This document shows positions 13,901 to 24,196 of a DNA stretch of 64,000 nt, in pieces. Position 1 is the first letter of the stretch. Every line of letters begins with the position of its first letter. The stretch lies in contig NC_091125.1 of NCBI RefSeq assembly GCF_040183065.1, forward strand, positions 118,468,121-118,532,120. The letters are read 5' to 3'. Source of the DNA: Periplaneta americana. Lineage: Eukaryota > Arthropoda > Insecta > Blattodea > Blattidae. The notes under the pieces are model-generated. The model was given only the letters and a program-made list of their open reading frames with translations, ran no database searches and had not been told where the DNA came from. A program made the position numbers and the translations under genes.

Positions 13901-16900
13901 ATTCCATAAAGTGGGTTTGTTCGTGTGTTCCCAAAAAAGAACAGACAGTAGGTACAGTGCCAACTAGCAATATAATTTCTGATAATGATCATGGGGAGGA
14001 CTGTATAGTTTTGAAACCACATTGAAAGTATTCGAACATGTTTCTTGTATTCATAATATCTCTATGAAGAACCCCATTTCATGCTTTGTCAATCATCTTC
14101 TTGACCTTTTCTTTCTCTTACTGCAATAAAGAACATTTGTTGTATGTTTTTGAAAGCAAAATAATTGTATCTTTTTGTTGTTGCACATTCATTAACCAGT
14201 TAAAGACGTATTTAATATTTACCATAGATCAACAATGATGCTGCAATGCTGATGTGAGCTCTATGGAATGCAATAAATGAAATGAAAATATATTTTTTCA
14301 TTTATATTCGTGTCTGTTTTACTAAAATGGTCTGACACTTCATGCCTATGAACATGTGTATATAATTTTCAGGCCAAAGCCTGATTTATACGAGTCCTTA
14401 TGTTTTAATGTGAGCAGTTGTCGGTATTTTGATGTAGATGGGATGCTTCTATTGTATGCAAGCAGGATTTTCTGCATTTATGTTATAAAGGGACACAAAC
14501 AATAAAAAGGTTGTGGTATTTACATAAAGTTTTTCATTCACCTATTTCTTTGAAATGAGTAGAAAATATTACTTGAAGTGGTGAAGCATTATGAAAAGGT
14601 ACATGCCATTTAGATGTCACCATTTACTGGAATAAAATTTTATTGTATTTATATTCCCACATAAATCAGTTCGTGATTTTTAAATTTGAATAAAATGCAC
14701 ACATTAATGCATGAGAAAGGCAGATCCTAAATCACAAAGACAAATGGAATATGCTCTGTAAGAAACATAGCATGGACTTATTTTTTTTCTGCTTGAAATT
14801 CAGTGTTCACTTCTTCCTTCTGTAAGTACCTTGGCATTTGTGAGAGGATTAGAAGTTCACAAGAATTTCTGTTTAAATCGCGACTGAATAAAACGGAGAT
14901 TACTTAAATCTCAGGTTCGAGCTCCAATGCCTGAGAATGGTGAAATTGCTAGTAGATGACCAACATAAGGCGGAGCCCAGCAATTGACGGAATTTTGTTT
15001 TGTTGACTAGCAGTTTATAATAGGTTTCTTTATGTATCCTAGTAGGATATGATCTAGGTATTTCCAGCTAGCAGATTGCATTTTCTATCAGCCTCGAGAG
15101 CCCTTGCAACCACACAAGATCCCAACGTACTTTTTTATTATTGGTGGTAGCATATAACCATTTTATTGATATCAGAAACGCTGAGGACATTTGCTTTTTT
15201 TTTTTAAATATAATTTTTAAGCATCATTTATTATACGTAATTAGAAGTAATAAGATTTATATATGGGAGAGATTAATTTCTGATTACTTCTGTTTACAGC
15301 TGAGTATCATATCACAGGATCTGAAGAAGCACTTCGTGAGTACCAGGAATCTGGAATCATAATAGATGCCACAAATTTGAAACGTCCTCTGAAGGTACGC
15401 AAATTTCTATTACACTATTATTACATCTTCAGTAAAACCTGCTGTCAGAGAGTTTCTCTTCAAAGTGACTGGGATTGACAAATTCATGGACTAGTGTGGA
15501 CAAAATGATTTTTCTTAGTTCTTTGGTTTCCCCTGTTATTTTTTATTCCTTTGTTGCTTTAGTATTGCATCATCTCACAGACTGACGTCTGAGTTTAAAA
15601 AAGTATTTAATGGGAATATTTCAGTTGTGATAAGCAGTCTTGCCAGGTGACAAACTGTGTTATAAAAAACACCAGTTCAATTTTTAATAGCTATCCCCTA
15701 TTTATGGGCTTCATATGCACTACACTCATTTTGCTTATTGCACTAGCCCTTGAGTTATTATACAAGACACTTTAGTGTCCGTCTTCCTTAACATGAAGAT
15801 ATATTAATTTCAGTGAATTATTGCTAAAATGTTCGAGTGTGAATCTGTACCACTTGCAAACCAACACATCACATAGTGTATGTTGAGCTTTGTCTATGTC
15901 TTTTTTGTGAAGTCAGCATTCTGAATTATTATTAATCAAGCTCATATTACGTAGGTAATTCTTTGTAGGACTAGGACTGTGTTGTAAACTGCATGATTGT
16001 TTTAGTTTGATGTTTGTTAAACAAGACCAGTTCAGTTTTTTCTTACACACTTCTTTATTAAATATGTTTCATATACTCATAACAATATATGGTGAGGTAC
16101 CAAAGATCGAAGATGGTTGGTGCTTCAGTGATACCAGCCTTGAACCTAAAGCACTAATGTTACTAAATAAATTTTCATGGCTTAAAAAAGTGATATGATG
16201 AAAACAGTAATTTCACATACAACTCACTATACAAAGGGATAATTATTATATTTATACATTATATTATAATCGTGACGTAAATATACACACAGTACGAGAT
16301 CTGAATAAAATTAGTGAATTTAATTTAGGGTAGCTTGCTTCGTCTGATCAATAACTCAAATTGTGCCTTCCTAACAATTACAAAATAACTGTCGTGATAT
16401 CTGTAACATGCGTGTATTAAAACATTAGCATTAAAAAGTTCATTAAAATACTCAGTCCATCTTTCCGAAATTCTGTTTTTGTCTGTTAAAATTAAACCAT
16501 TGGTGTCTCTGCAGATGGTTGTCCTTGGTTTAAAGCATTTTCCATCAAAATTAACAATTTTGCAAAAGAATTTATTATTGTCTGTACTTATAAAATCTTC
16601 TAAATCTCTCATGCACTGATTTTCTTACATCCTTCTCTTTTTTTTTCTTTGTGTGTGTGCGTGCGTGCATGTGTGTGTGTGTGTTTTTTTCTCTTCTTTT
16701 ATAAATGCTTTTCTTACCAATTTGTGAATCCATTTCGCCTAAAATGATTTTCATGTCGCTCTTTGGGCAATAGTTTTACATAGTTTTTTTTAAGGTAATA
16801 AAAATAATCTTCCTTATTATCAGTCATAGGCATGGACATTAATTAGGCTGCAATTAAAAATCTTGCCTGTAATTCGTAAGATGCATAATACAGTGTATTC

Positions 16901-17475
16901 TTTCATTAACGAGTTTGAAATCCATTACTGAATATGTTTAACTTTTGCATTCACACCAAATTGATTTCTATTTTATTGCAGCTGTAAAAATGTCCATTCC
17001 TTTTTGAATGGCTCTGTCATCTTGACACCTTATTTTTTTGTATTGCTGCTACTTCTGCTTTGTTTACCTAATTCGTATCACATAATTTATCTGCTTCTAG
17101 GGACTCACTGATGGTGTTTCTGCAGAGCTTCTTACACAAGCCATGACAGAACTGACACAAATTAGTGAATTTCGCGTGTCTGTCAGTGGGAGCACTACAT
17201 CGGGCCAGGACCATTACTTCAAGATTGTTCAAGCAGCTCCAAGTCCCATTGCAGTTTCCCAGTCAGGCGAATCAGTTGCTCAGCCTGACACCACATCTCC
17301 CTCTGATCACCAAGACCCTGTGTCACCTGCGCCTGCCCCTTCTCATCTCCTAACTCCTGAACAGTCCTATTCCCTCCCTTCCTCCCCAGCTGCCACGGCC
17401 CCACCCTCCTCTTCACCTGGGCCACGTGCTTGGGCTCAAGCCCATGCCACTTACACACCCTACACAGCCCGCTGA
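2259..17475 (+). CDS. PRDM10: PRDM10-like zinc-finger transcription factor, 3' seven exons (partial gene)
   Basis: Exons at 2259-2421 (or 2427), 8533-8721, 8918-9001, 11201-11374, 11501-11711, 15300-15394 and 17101-17475 join in phase into one reading frame ending at TGA 17473-17475. Four C2H2 fingers are visible, all spaced C-x2-C-x12-H-x4-H; one is split across the 8721/8918 junction. The order of fingers, linkers such as [27 protein letters not shown] and the late block LLTQAMTEL match vertebrate PRDM10 as I know it. PRDM10 is a nuclear sequence-specific DNA-binding regulator; in mouse it supports Eif3b expression. The PR/SET domain and earlier fingers must lie left of the window. The C-terminus after the last conserved block is short, Pro/Ser/Ala-rich and lacks the long Gln-rich tail of the vertebrate protein. 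The introns hold LINE and other repeat copies. Assignment to PRDM10 rather than another PRDM protein is secure from the finger and linker match. Confidence 0.9.
4186..5005. mobile_element. Possible TIR element, about 820 bp
   Basis: AGGTTCGTTCCAACA at 4186 recurs in inverted form as TGTTGGAGCGAACCT at 4991-5005, with one mismatch and TA-rich flanks. No transposase-like frame lies between them. The short inverted match could be chance. Confidence 0.35.
5182..5800 (+). pseudogene. Decayed mariner-type transposase
   Basis: Translated in shifting plus frames, this stretch keeps recognisable blocks of a mariner-family transposase. They are a helix-turn-helix segment reading TAAIVREDR, stop, ITLRELAE; a [17 protein letters not shown] block around 5430; a [13 protein letters not shown] block matching the family's SPDLxPSDxxLFP near 5560; and FQEW near 5708. 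Stops and frameshifts make it non-functional. It lies in a PRDM10-like intron. No TIRs were found for it. Confidence 0.6.
5801..8368. other. Intron, no confident content
   Basis: AT-rich intron sequence. A GC-richer patch at about 6890-7045 has a weak resemblance to a Tc1-type helix-turn-helix region ([20 protein letters not shown]) but is not claimed. The frame at 7610-7960 is Ser/Leu/Phe-rich without any domain and looks random. Confidence 0.4.
8369..8412. repeat. (CA)n microsatellite
   Basis: About 20 uninterrupted CA units in the PRDM10-like intron, 120 bases before the exon at 8533. Confidence 0.95.
8533..8721 (+). CDS. PRDM10: PRDM10-like exon, one full finger plus the first half of the next
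   Basis: 63 codons in phase 0, with acceptor ctgttacag and donor AAG/GTGAGT. It carries a finger with CHTC and the conserved [11 protein letters not shown] helix, an acidic/proline linker with PELNLPI, and then YYCQYCEK, the first zinc-ligand pair of the next finger. Codon GC is clearly higher than in the flanking intron. Confidence 0.92.
8760..8876. repeat. Imperfect (GAT/GAC)n trinucleotide tract
   Basis: Degenerate runs of GATG, GGT and GACGAT in the 196-base intron between the two halves of the split zinc finger. Open frames here are translation of the repeat, not genes. Confidence 0.85.
8918..9001 (+). CDS. PRDM10: PRDM10-like exon completing the split finger
   Basis: 28 codons in phase 0, acceptor catttgcag and donor AAG/GTAAAT. 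It supplies the two histidines (H-x4-H in [10 protein letters not shown]) for the cysteine pair at the end of the preceding exon. Splitting a zinc finger between exons fixes the reading phase and supports both splice sites. Confidence 0.92.
9285..10065 (-). mobile_element. LINE remnant, RNase H and C-terminal region (decayed)
   Basis: Minus-strand translation gives [14 protein letters not shown] followed by [19 protein letters not shown], the same positions as an RNase H block in the better-preserved copy at 12190-13147. Further decayed text towards 9285 resembles the C-terminal cysteine/histidine region (CPTL near the end). Frameshifts and stops are present. It lies in the intron between PRDM10-like exons 9001 and 11201. 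Confidence 0.6.
10226..10797 (+). repeat. Composite palindromic repeat family, copy 1
   Basis: Begins TTTATGCTCGACCATGCCG and contains the inverted form ATGGTCGAGCATAAA about 450 bp later, followed by an AT-rich imperfect hairpin (gcctataatggtaatt pairing with a decayed aattactatcattata). Three more copies occur at 40571, 59219 and 63288. The hairpin loop is shortened in this copy. It carries no transposase-like frame and sits in a PRDM10-like intron. Confidence 0.8.
10890..10921. repeat. Poly-T tract
   Basis: About 32 uninterrupted T. It may be the reversed poly-A tail of a retroposed element, but no body was recognised next to it. Confidence 0.8.
11201..11374 (+). CDS. PRDM10: PRDM10-like exon with the last C2H2 finger
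   Basis: 58 codons in phase 0, acceptor gtctcatcag and donor CAG/GTCAGT. A Pro/Thr-rich N-terminal half precedes a complete finger (CPWC, x12, H-x4-H ending in QRKKH). This is the last finger seen before the C-terminal tail. Confidence 0.9.
11501..11711 (+). CDS. PRDM10: PRDM10-like exon, low-complexity linker
   Basis: Acceptor tttatgcag, donor G/GTAATT at 11711/11712, 70 codons plus one base (phase 1). It encodes a polar segment rich in Pro, Gln and Asn with no domain. It is placed in the gene by exact phase agreement with the next exon at 15300 and by codon-like base composition. Confidence 0.75.
12190..13147 (+). mobile_element. 5'-truncated LINE with an intact-looking RNase H domain
   Basis: An open frame at 12203-13015 encodes an RNase H domain with the four acidic residues in place: D56 (YTDGS), E89 (GEIEA), D116 (LSDSKAA) and D170 (GNETADTLA), plus WIPAHCGV. 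After position 12980 a one-base shift restores the expected cysteine/histidine C-terminus ([18 protein letters not shown]) to a TAG near 13122. A (CAA)n tail follows at 13123-13147, a typical 3' end of a non-LTR element. Endonuclease and most reverse transcriptase are missing. It is a passenger in the intron between exons 11711 and 15300. Confidence 0.8.
13148..15299. other. Intron, unassigned
   Basis: No exon or confident repeat. A GC-richer frame at 13325-13597 has no domain. A tRNA-like B-box resemblance (ggttcgagctcc) near 14913 could be a SINE scrap but lacks a matching A box. Confidence 0.35.
15300..15394 (+). CDS. PRDM10: PRDM10-like exon, short linker
   Basis: Acceptor tgtttacag, donor AAG/GTACGC. 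Two bases complete the split codon (GCT), then 31 codons run to the donor in phase 0. The product is acidic then basic and contains no named domain. Support is the phase fit on both sides and good splice sites; no homology was recognised. Confidence 0.7.
16325..16810 (-). mobile_element. LINE remnant, endonuclease end to reverse-transcriptase linker
   Basis: On the minus strand the stretch from about 16800 to 16690 reads [15 protein letters not shown], like the last block of an AP-type endonuclease. After a (GT)n interruption at about 16653-16685, 16612-16325 reads [20 protein letters not shown] and then [11 protein letters not shown], the typical linker between endonuclease and reverse transcriptase in RTE-like elements. 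Broken by the repeat and truncated at both ends; intronic. Confidence 0.65.
17101..17475 (+). CDS. PRDM10: PRDM10-like terminal exon with stop
   Basis: Acceptor tgcttctag; the frame runs 124 codons to TGA at 17473-17475. The start contains the conserved LLTQAMTEL block and a later [10 protein letters not shown] segment resembling the vertebrate C-terminal region. The tail is Pro/Ser/Ala-rich and GC-rich and ends in TPYTAR. A downstream AATAAA lies at 17780-17785. Confidence 0.85.
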   Translation, partial: GLTDGVSAELLTQAMTELTQISEFRVSVSGSTTSGQDHYFKIVQAAPSPIAVSQSGESVAQPDTTSPSDHQDPVSPAPAPSHLLTPEQSYSLPSSPAATAPPSSSPGPRAWAQAHATYTPYTAR

Positions 17476-20400
17476 CACTAGCCGTTGCTCTCCTTTTGTT
17501 TGTGCACTACTTTGGTTTGTGCTCCCTGAAACTCCTGTAGGAGTTGTAGAAGGGGTGCAATGTAACCTTGGTCAAGCTCTTGAGAGTTGAAAACTCACTT
17601 GAGCGATTCGTCTGCTCTGTTGCAGAGATGGCAACAGATGTTGTTTTGTTGTCCAGGATGAAACCTGGCAACACAGGTAGGTTGGGAGATTGTTGGCAAG
17701 TCGGTGTTTTGTTTGCGGTCTGCGAGATGTAAGGGTTTGAATAGGTTGGTAATGTTACTTTACAGTATTGTACAAGAGAAATAAACGTGAGACAGGTTTG
17801 CAAATGGCATTGGTTTTGGAAGTAAGAAGCCGAAAGTTTGTTATTATTGTGGTTGCGATGGAACTTGTTGGTTTATTTTTTTTTACTATAGAGCCTGGCT
17901 TTTAAGTGGATGGCTTTTAGTTTCCTGAACTTGGCTGCCTTGGTTTTTGATGGAGTTTAGGTAATATGACATTATTTTATAGCACCGGACAACATGGTGT
18001 AAATTGGTTTTTCAGAAGCAGAGCCATTTGATACTACAGAATGCCATTGCTTGTTCTGTAGAAGACGATGAATTTTTTGACAGGGATTGTAATGTTAGCA
18101 GAAAAATCTTTTTAAAATGGAGATAATTAGTGACTTTATACCTGCTTTTTGTGAGAGCACACGAAATGTACATCCGTAATTTATCAATGCAATGAAATTT
18201 AGCACTGCAGTTTCTGATGTATTTATTAAATGTATAGTAATTTATTTGAACTCTTGATAAAAGTCCTATTTTTTTAATTTTAATTCCATTATCAAGAGGA
18301 GAAAGAAAAATAGATACTGTTATTAAACGTGTCCAATAGGCGTAGTATTGGCGTGTGAGATGTAGTTGGGACATCGAGTAAATTGTTATATTTTGGGGAG
18401 TGAGCGTAGTTGAATAGATTCTCGCTTGGCCAGGATGTAGGCAGCTGCTAATTTTGTGGGTGAGTGAAAGCATCCGGTCCCCCCATCGTGTGGGGGACTT
18501 TTATTTCCAACAAGTTGGAAAACTTGTTATAACAGTAAACTTTTCTACTTGTTTGTTTTTGGGTTGTGATATCGTTGTTTGGGAGCACTCCCGAAGCATT
18601 CAGCTTCCTCGTGGGCAAGTGCGGCCTTGTGACAGGCAGTCTCGTTTTTTGCATTGGCATCAACTGGATCAACATTGTCGTGCGATGTTATAGCAATTTT
18701 TTTTTATTATTTCTACGAAGTCTTTAAAATCTTTGTATAGAAATATGTAGGCCAATGGAGGATCTAGTTTTATTTTGCCAGTTTGCTGGCAAATTTTTTG
18801 AAGTGCTATGTTTACTTGAATATTAGACATAAGTTTTTAATTCTGAATTAGACATGTTTAAGTGTCTGATATTTTTTGGTAGTCTTATATTCGAGTAAAT
18901 GCAGTACCTACTTGTTGCATTATAGATTTACTAATATCCTTCCATTAGGCTGTGTACTAATATTAAATGAACGGACACACATCCGTTTCTGTTCATGTCA
19001 GTTTTATTGTCAGAGTGCTTTTTTGTAGTTGTCAAATATTGTGGGATGGGCGGTTTATTTTTTTCTATTGGCAGATTGTTTGGCCTTTTTGTTTCGGATC
19101 CCTTTCCTCAACTGTTTAAACTGCAAAATTGTTGTAGATTGTACTTGTTCGTGCCGCACCCACATAGCCACTCAGACTGAATTACTACAGCCGGTGTTTA
19201 TTTCGCACCATTGTCGAGCGCAGAGTGCAATAGTTGTTTTAAATGTTATGTGATGTGGATAAGAATTTTTATGGATTTGTTATCGAACTGGTATTTTAGT
19301 CTTTCATAGTACTAAAAACACCATCTTCTCCCATGTGAAAATTTTATTTACAAATTCTGCAATAAGCATTAAGAGTAAAGTGGAGGGAGGACGAGAGCAC
19401 GCCTGCATTTACTACAGTCTGTAAATATATGTACATTTTGAATATCTGGCGTTTTGTGTTTGGATTCTGTGGTCGGCTTTTGGACGTGCTCTGGTTTCCC
19501 TCTTACATGCACTTTCCCAGTATTTGCTTTTAATGATGGTTTGATGTGTTTAGATAGTAGAATATTTTAAAGAGGAAAAAAAGAATGTATGAGTTTATAT
19601 TTACTAGTTTTAATATGACCGTCAAACAGATTTTTTTTTTCTCCCCACACATTGTTGGTACTTAATTTTGTAAGGACTGCAATTCTCTGCCGCAGCAAAG
19701 AAGCACAGACAATTACTAGGCTATCGCACAGCCTTATCATCTGGCCTTGTAATATTTGTACTTGTTTACTCCTGGCAAGTATAAAACAAACAGCCTTAAT
19801 ATTTTCTTGAGATACTTCCATCCAGTGTTCGAAACTGAAAATACTGGTACTACGTGCAAATATGGTAAAACTATGATAAAATTCATTTTATGAAAATTTA
19901 AGGCTGAGATGATGGGAATGGATATGGGGCAGTTGGTGTGGTTTATGAAATAGCCTCTGAAATGTTGGTCAGTATTAAATAGAAATGCAAATTTGGTAAC
20001 AAATTGTACTGCTGCCACGCCATATTGTCCCATATTGTTCTTTTCGAGCACTGTTGTTAGTATTCTTCCTTTTTTCTTGCGTTAATTTGAACACTGGAGT
20101 ACGAATTTGTTGTACAGTGGTTGAAATTAACGAGATTTTCTTGTTTGTAGTTGGCTCAGAAGGAGAGCCATGCCTTTTTTCGATGTCTCCTGACCACATC
20201 ACCTCCTTGTTGTTAACCAAGAAACTTGGGAACATGTTTGTTGTGCTATCACGGGTAAAAGATTTTTTTTTTTATATAAAAATTCTGCGACTTTACATAA
20301 GTCCCTTCGAGCAGATTGTGACTTATTGAGAATTTGTACAAAGTCACAGAATTACGCAAGGGTTTTGTTCCTGCGGTAATTTCTTGGAGGTCATTGGATT

Positions 20401-22016
20401 TTAACTAATACTATGATGTTACTTTCTTTTCTTCCAATGGCCTAACATGCATTGTTAACTGCTAACATGGCTTGATGAATGCAGGGTACTCAGTTTTATC
20501 TGCCTCTGCATACGTCAACCTGTTTATGTATTGTATGAAGGTACAGTTGTTTCTGCTGATAGTTCTTTGGAATCTAACAAATTGTATGTAATATTGTTTA
20601 AAACAGACATATGTCCTGGATTAAACATAGATTTTTATTGGAAGTTTTTAAAATTAATTGATTGTGTCTATTAGGAATGTAATAACATAAAATGTGGCAT
20701 ATCAATTTTTTTCCCAGTGTATTATTGTGCTTCTTTTTGACGGACTGAGAAGGTTAGACAAGTGATTGTTCTCTGCACCACTTGTGTCCAGTATTCGCCG
20801 AAGCTTCAGTCTCTTGTTCGGACCCGACTTGGGGCTCATTGTTTTATTTTTCACCAAATTACTATTGAGACCTAATACTTGAAGCTTTGACTGTTTCTCA
20901 GTTGTGTGGATTTCAGATGATGTTGTTAGAATTGTTGATAAAAGAAGTGTGTGTGTGTGTGAATTTAATTTTACCACGTCATGATTTTATTGTGTGCATG
21001 AACATTTCACTAAATCTGTCTTTCAGAATTGATTAATGTTATTTTAAAAACTGTAATCTTTGCTCAAAATTGCCTTTATCTCTTAATTTATTTACAATAC
21101 ACACTAAAATTGGATAATGAATGTCATGTTGTTTATAATTTACTGTTGTTAGTTTGAGTTTTCACAACAATTGTACATCTAAATATTCTGCTATGTTTGT
21201 CAGTACCACTAAAATTCCATGTTCTTCCAAGATGAGTATGCAGTAATCCCACAGAAGTAACAGATTAAATTACTAGTTGTCTCAGAACACAGTGTTGTGC
21301 TTGCTACCTACCTACATTACACGTCAAAGTTGCTCCTGCCTTTGATCTCTTGTTTTCAACTTACATGCCACATGCAGCTCTCCAGAGTTATTTTTGTGAC
21401 CTTCTGAACATGTAACTTAAGTAAAAATAGATCATTATCGTTTCTTAATAATTGTATTGCTTTCTCATTTATTTGAATGACTTGGTAAATAGAAAATTAA
21501 CACTATCTTTTTTTTTTTTAGTGTGGAATGTTTATTGGTAGCTTGAGCAGCAAATGTTGCATATATTTTCTTGCATTGGTTACGATATTCATTAAAAGTT
21601 CAAGGTTTTTGTCTTATGATTATGCTAAGATGATTCTCAACAAATGGTGATCTATGATTATTTGAAATCACACAACCACCATCCACTTAAATGTTCCACA
21701 CAATTATAAGAAGTCTACGAATCCCCTGCCATCTTTTTTAAACAAGAATATTTCATACATGTTCGGGATTTCTTCTACAAACTTATATAACGCGCTTGTC
21801 CCTAGTTGATTTTAATTTGGTCCTTTGCATAAAAGATCATTGATCTATGTAAAGAGTTTCTTCATCGTCAATTCTGTTCATAGCATAAGTTTAGGTTCAT
21901 AGGTGGTAATAATATTAGCTGTTAGGAATATGAAAATACAGCTGAATAAGTTTTCTATATCAGAATGTCTTGGAGAAAGTACAGTACATTTTTGAACGAA
22001 CATTTTTGCCATTCAT
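17476..22016. other. 3' UTR and intergenic region without a recognised gene
   Basis: The PRDM10-like 3' UTR probably ends near 17800. Beyond it I see no convincing gene. A minus-strand 91-codon frame at 20702-20977 is basic and has a GC-richer 3' half (PKSGPNKRLKLRRIL) but no recognised family. The other frames are AT-driven. Confidence 0.45.
17780..17785 (+). terminator. Candidate polyadenylation signal of the PRDM10-like gene
   Basis: AATAAA about 305 bases after the stop codon, followed by a T- and G-rich stretch. Position is plausible for a short 3' UTR, but the hexamer is common in AT-rich DNA. Confidence 0.4.
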
Positions 22017-22360
22017 CAAGTAATTCTCCCAAGTGATGAAGACACACTGCAGAAAGGACTATTTGAATTAAATATAATTATAAAAGAAATGAATCTTACA
22101 ATTTCAAAACAGAAAACTAAAGTGATGGCCTTTATAGATGAAAGACCTGTAAGATCTAAGATCGTCATGGAAGATTATATAATTGAACAAGTAAATAAAT
22201 TTAATTTCTTGGGATGCCAAATATCATACGTGGATAAAATTTATATTAACCATAAAATATCTAGATTTAATCATATAGGTAAGGACAATTCCTCTATGCC
22301 CTTAACTATAGCCAAAAAAAAAAAAAAATCGCGAATTTTATTACTATTAGCAGCACAAAT
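22017..22360 (+). mobile_element. LINE reverse-transcriptase fragment
   Basis: One frame reads VILPSDEDTLQKGLFELN, then ISKQKTKVMAF, PVRSKIV and FNFLGCQISY. This is the thumb-side part of an RTE-like reverse transcriptase after the catalytic FADD. It ends in an A-run at about 22316-22328. The catalytic core is absent. Confidence 0.7.
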
Positions 22361-22785
22361 CTGAAAGAGGCTTTAGTGTTATGAATGACATTGCCACTTG
22401 TGAAAGAAGTAAGCTTACAGACTTCCAGGTTAATGATTATTAAAATTGTTGAAAAACCTTTGAAAGAATAGGATGCGGTCCCGTTTGTACTATCCTGGTT
22501 AAGAAATTATCACCTTGCTACTGACACTGAGTGCGTCCTGCAGTTGAGCTGAGCCTTGATTGCATCAGTGAACAAAGTGACAGTTTGGGACCTATTTTAA
22601 AGGTAAAAATAAAATATTATTGTTGTAAAGTAACCACTGTTTCCCCCTTCTCCTGCTCCATTATCTCTGCTGGCTGGCCGGCCAACTTTTTTTTTTTTTT
22701 TTGGCGAGCCCTTTGTTAAATTATTGCCAGCACACCTATGGATGGAATCGATTGAGAGATAGTGATGTGTCAGATTACAGGTACA

Positions 22786-22916
22786 ATCTTAGAAAAAGGT
22801 TTTGTTCCACAGATACTTTATAAGTTCCAGAAAGGAGGCAGTGCACAAGATCGGAGGATGAGCGACCTAATTCACAAGAGGACTAGTTGAGGTAATAAAA
22901 TTAGTTCGAACTGGGA
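22786..22916 (+). repeat. Single arm of the TIR repeat family also seen at 34122
   Basis: A 130-base stretch starting at tacaatcttagaaaaagg, with agatactttataagttcc and ggtaataaaattagtt, is closely similar to 34122-34233. Here only one arm is visible. Confidence 0.6.
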
Positions 22917-23149
22917 TTATATTGCAATCCATTTTAATAGTTTATTTCCATTGTCTGCATGACATTCCTCATTTATTGATGAGCCACGAAATCCACATTT
23001 TTTCCTTCCCCAATATGGGAATATTACTCCTTTATCTTTGGATGGCAGTGTAGTCCAATGTCTGTAGTGTTTATGAAGCAATTTTCTGATGGATTTGAGA
23101 TGTGAGTTTCTACCATAGTCTGTAAGATGTTGAAATTTAAAAAATTATA

Positions 23150-23342
23150 TTTTATTTAACGATGCTCGCAACTGCCGATGTTATATCAGCCGATGTGCCA
23201 GAATTTTGTCTGGGAGGAGTTCATTTACATGCCACTAAATCTAGTGACATGAGCCTGTCGCATTTGACCTGGGCCGGTGTCGAACCAGCAACCTCGGGCA
23301 CAGAAAGCCAGTGCTATACAGCCTGCGCCACGCAGGTCGACC
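23150..23342 (-). repeat. tRNA-derived SINE
   Basis: Read on the minus strand, the element starts with a tRNA-like head: A-box-like TGGCGCAGGC and B-box-like GGTTCGACACC. It then runs into a body ending in a TTTAT(T)TAACGATG segment. It matches from memory a common cockroach SINE. The open frame across it is incidental. Confidence 0.7.
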
Positions 23343-23356
23343 GTAAGATGAATTTG

Positions 23357-23408
<52 letters not shown>
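23357..23408. repeat. Poly-T tract between two SINEs
   Basis: About 50 uninterrupted T. Its place directly between two minus-oriented SINEs suggests the reversed poly-A tail of the SINE at 23411-23652. Confidence 0.9.
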
Positions 23409-23410
<2 letters not shown>

Positions 23411-23411
<1 letters not shown>

Positions 23412-23652
23412 CAGGTTATTTTATGACGCTTATCGACATCTTAGGTTACCCGGTATTTAATATCAGAATGAGATGTTAATGCCGGTGAGATGAGCCGGGG
23501 CCCAACACCGAAAGTTGCCCAGCATTTGCTCATATTGGGTTGAGGTTAAACCCCAGAAAAAACTCAACCAGGTAACCTGCCCCAATCGTGAATCGAACCC
23601 GAACCGCATGGTTTCGCGGCTAGACGCGCTAACCGTTATTCCACAGGTGTGA
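23411..23652 (-). repeat. tRNA-derived SINE, nearly complete
   Basis: On the minus strand: A-box region GGTTAGCGCGTCTAGCC, B-box region GGTTCGATTC, then the shared core with GTTTTTTCTGGGGTTT and ATGCTGGGCAACTTTCGG. The same body occurs truncated at 54475-54645. It lies about 400 bp upstream of the UNG promoter. Confidence 0.75.
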
Positions 23653-24059
23653 CGCTCCTTAAATAAGCGGTGTAAATGTTGAAGGAAAGATGTAATTTCA
23701 TCATAAAGCTCACTAGTTTCGATGTATTATGAGTTTCCTCACAATAATGAACTATTTACAATATATTCATGTTGAGGTTTAAACATTTCGAATCCTCGCA
23801 AATCACGTGGTGCATAAATCATGGGCATCAGTTGGAAGGCTGATAATCTCTTTAACAGAACTCTTATGTAAGCCCTGATCGGGGATGTAAGTAAGGAGTT
23901 TGATCGTTAAATTTGATATATTGTAAGTTACTGCTATATCACGCATGATTTTAACGACGAAAAATATATGGATCAACAGTGCCACAGAAAAGACAGGATA
24001 AATACAATCTTTGATATAATAAATATTGTAGTGTTGCCAGCAGTGAGCAAACTAAGAAG

Positions 24060-24083
24060 TGGCGGGAACCATTCCAGCGGGAA
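24060..24083 (+). promoter_or_regulatory. Two E2F-like sites upstream of UNG
   Basis: TGGCGGGAA at 24060-24068 and AGCGGGAA at 24076-24083 both fit the E2F/DP core (SGCGGGAA), 114-137 bases before the start codon. They lie in a short GC-richer patch of AT-rich DNA. Mammalian UNG is known to be an E2F target active in late G1/S, so the position makes sense. Function here is inference. Confidence 0.5.
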
Positions 24084-24196
24084 TTGTTTTGTGTAGAGCT
24101 ACTCCGGTGTTGTGTATGTGCTTACTTTTCTGTGCGGTTTTGAGTGCTGGATGCGGCATATTGTTATTTTTGTTGCATTAGAATTAAAGCCTAATA

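Noticed and set aside
23803..23985. 60-codon minus frame just upstream of UNG, considered as a divergent gene sharing its promoter
   Set aside because: No acceptable splice donor, no domain, and the frame simply stops.
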